This document shows positions 43,312 through 44,433 of a DNA stretch of 44,433 nt, one piece after another. Source of the DNA: JAQUCI01 sp964553255 (lineage in GTDB: Bacteria; Bacillota_I; Bacilli_A; Erysipelotrichales; Erysipelotrichaceae); contig CAZKJS010000008.1 in assembly GCA_964553255.1 (NCBI GenBank), positions 1 through 44,433 on the forward strand, in the 5' to 3' direction. The notes below the pieces were generated by a model. That model saw nothing but the letters and a program-made list of their open reading frames with translations, did no database searches and was not told the DNA's origin. The translations under genes and the position numbers were made by a program. Positions within the stretch are counted from its first letter, which is position 1. Every line of letters starts with the position of its first letter.

Positions 43312-44357
43312 AAAAAATACTAGTATTATTGGTTGCTGTATTATTAGCAGCAACAATGTTTGGTTGTTCAAATACACCAAAAGAACAATTGAAAGTCTAC
43401 AGCTGGGGAGTATATATTGATCCAGATGTCATCACCGAGTTTGAAAGAGAATTTAACTGCAAGGTAATCTATGATACCTTTGAAAGCAATGAACAAATGT
43501 ACACCAAGTTAATGGGTGGTGAAAACTATGACGTTTTAGTACCAAGTGATTATATGATCGAAAGATTGATATCTGAAGATCAACTACTTGAGCTTGATTT
43601 AAGTAAGATTGAGAATTTCGACGCGCTAATCCCTGGTGTCACAAATAGAAGCTATGACCCGGGTAATAAGTTTTCTGTACCTTATTTTTGGGGAACAGTA
43701 GGTCTTTTATACAATACGACTAAAGTTGATGAAACGGTTTTAATAGAACAAGGTTGGGATATCTTAGCCAATACAGATTATAAAGGTAGAATCTTTATTT
43801 ATGATTCTGAAAGAGATGCATTTATGATCGCCCTTAAAGCACTGGGTTATTCAGCTAATACAACTGTACAAGCTGAGATTGATGAAGCAGCTTTATGGTT
43901 GACTAATATTGCTAAAACAATGGATCCTGTTTATGTAACAGATGATAGTATTGATGCTATGATCGCTGGAAATAAGGACATTGCTGTTATGTATAGTGGT
44001 GATGCTGCTTATATCATGAGCGAGAATGAAGAAATGAGCTTCTTTATGCCAAATGAAGGAACAAATCTTTGGTTTGACGGTATGGTAATTTACAAGAATA
44101 GCCAAAACGTTGATTTAGCTCATGCTTGGATTAATTTCATGCTAAATGAAGATATTGCAGCTGCTAACTCATCTTATGTAGGTTATACTTCACCAGTACA
44201 AGCAGTATATGATCAAATGATTGGTGTTGATGGTGAGTATGAAGGAAATATTGCTTATGAGCCAAGACTTGGCTATGAGTTTGATGAAAGCTTCAAAAAC
44301 AATGAAGCAATGCGCAAAGTAATCGCTGATCTTTGGACCAGAATTAAATCTAACTAA
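43308..44357 (+). CDS. potD: Spermidine/putrescine-binding lipoprotein PotD
   Basis: A 349-residue substrate-binding lipoprotein. The signal peptide ends at a lipobox with Cys20 (ATMFGC). The mature part begins LKVYSWGVYIDPDVITEFE, then VIYDTFESNEQMYTKLMGG and YDVLVPSDYMIERL, all typical of PotD. VPYFWGTVGLLYN and a final YEFDESFKNNEAMRKVIADL also fit. It captures polyamines outside the membrane and passes them to PotB/PotC. It is the last gene of the operon; the remaining 76 bases of the window show no clear terminator or further gene. Confidence 0.95.
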   Translation: MKKILVLLVAVLLAATMFGCSNTPKEQLKVYSWGVYIDPDVITEFEREFNCKVIYDTFESNEQMYTKLMGGENYDVLVPSDYMIERLISEDQLLELDLSKIENFDALIPGVTNRSYDPGNKFSVPYFWGTVGLLYNTTKVDETVLIEQGWDILANTDYKGRIFIYDSERDAFMIALKALGYSANTTVQAEIDEAALWLTNIAKTMDPVYVTDDSIDAMIAGNKDIAVMYSGDAAYIMSENEEMSFFMPNEGTNLWFDGMVIYKNSQNVDLAHAWINFMLNEDIAAANSSYVGYTSPVQAVYDQMIGVDGEYEGNIAYEPRLGYEFDESFKNNEAMRKVIADLWTRIKSN

Positions 44358-44433
44358 GACAAAAAGACGGATAAACCACGTGAATTCTAATAGTAAATGC
44401 TGATTTATAAAAAGATGACTTAATTACTAGAGT

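Noticed and set aside
43308..44433. Search for UGA-as-tryptophan coding typical of mycoplasmas
   Set aside because: Genes end at TGA where family length is complete (for example 12837), and Trp residues are encoded by TGG throughout, so the standard stop set is used.
1..44433. tRNA, rRNA, CRISPR array, insertion sequence and phage genes
   Set aside because: The intergenic gaps are short and were read on both strands; none holds a cloverleaf, repeat-spacer array, transposase frame or terminal repeat that I could recognise.

Overview
This is a low-GC, AT-rich bacterial window, very probably from a Gram-positive-type member of the Bacillota (Firmicutes), possibly an Erysipelotrichia-like or Mollicutes-adjacent lineage. 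The evidence is strong AGGAGG-type ribosome binding sites, extended -10 promoters (TGnTATAAT), a LytR-CpsA-Psr protein, an LtaS-like sulfatase, a YfhO homologue and a nagA/nagB/potABCD gene set. TGA is a normal stop (for example at 12835-12837) and Trp is TGG, so this is not a mycoplasma code. A run of 10 Ns at 33907-33916 shows it is a draft or metagenomic assembly. No rRNA, tRNA, CRISPR array, insertion sequence or phage gene was seen, and no gene-free stretch exceeds 300 bases (the longest is 9285-9528).

Region 1 (1-591, +): two short unrecognised genes, the second with an N-terminal membrane helix. They run tail-to-tail into region 2.

Region 2 (563-9284, -): one surface-polysaccharide operon, in transcription order rfbA, rfbB, glf, Wzx-type flippase, GT4 glycosyltransferase, Wzy-type polymerase, GtrA, GT2 glycosyltransferase. 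It makes dTDP-4-keto-6-deoxyglucose and UDP-galactofuranose and carries a Wzx/Wzy assembly route. rfbC and rfbD are not in the window.

Region 3 (9529-30856, +): transcribed divergently from region 2 and also devoted to the cell surface. It holds YfhO, two polyprenyl-phosphate-sugar-synthase-like GT2 proteins, a large polytopic GT-C-like protein, a DHHW/MBOAT O-acylation pair, an unknown anchored protein next to a long LCP ligase, four consecutive GT2 enzymes, another polytopic protein, a second flippase, and an LtaS-like gene cut by one in-frame TAA. Together regions 2 and 3 look like one large locus for building, decorating (glycosylation, O-acetylation) and wall-anchoring a glycopolymer.

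Region 4 (30915-44357, +): mostly metabolism. It holds pduL, a lipoprotein with LamG-like, Ig-like and GH43-like domains, a YgiQ radical SAM protein (with the assembly gap), two different tandem nagA genes, a lipid kinase, nagB, trxA, and a complete polyamine ABC transporter operon (HTH-cupin regulator, potA, potB, potC, potD) with several inverted repeats at its promoter.

All family calls come from reading motifs and lengths by eye. No database search was run.
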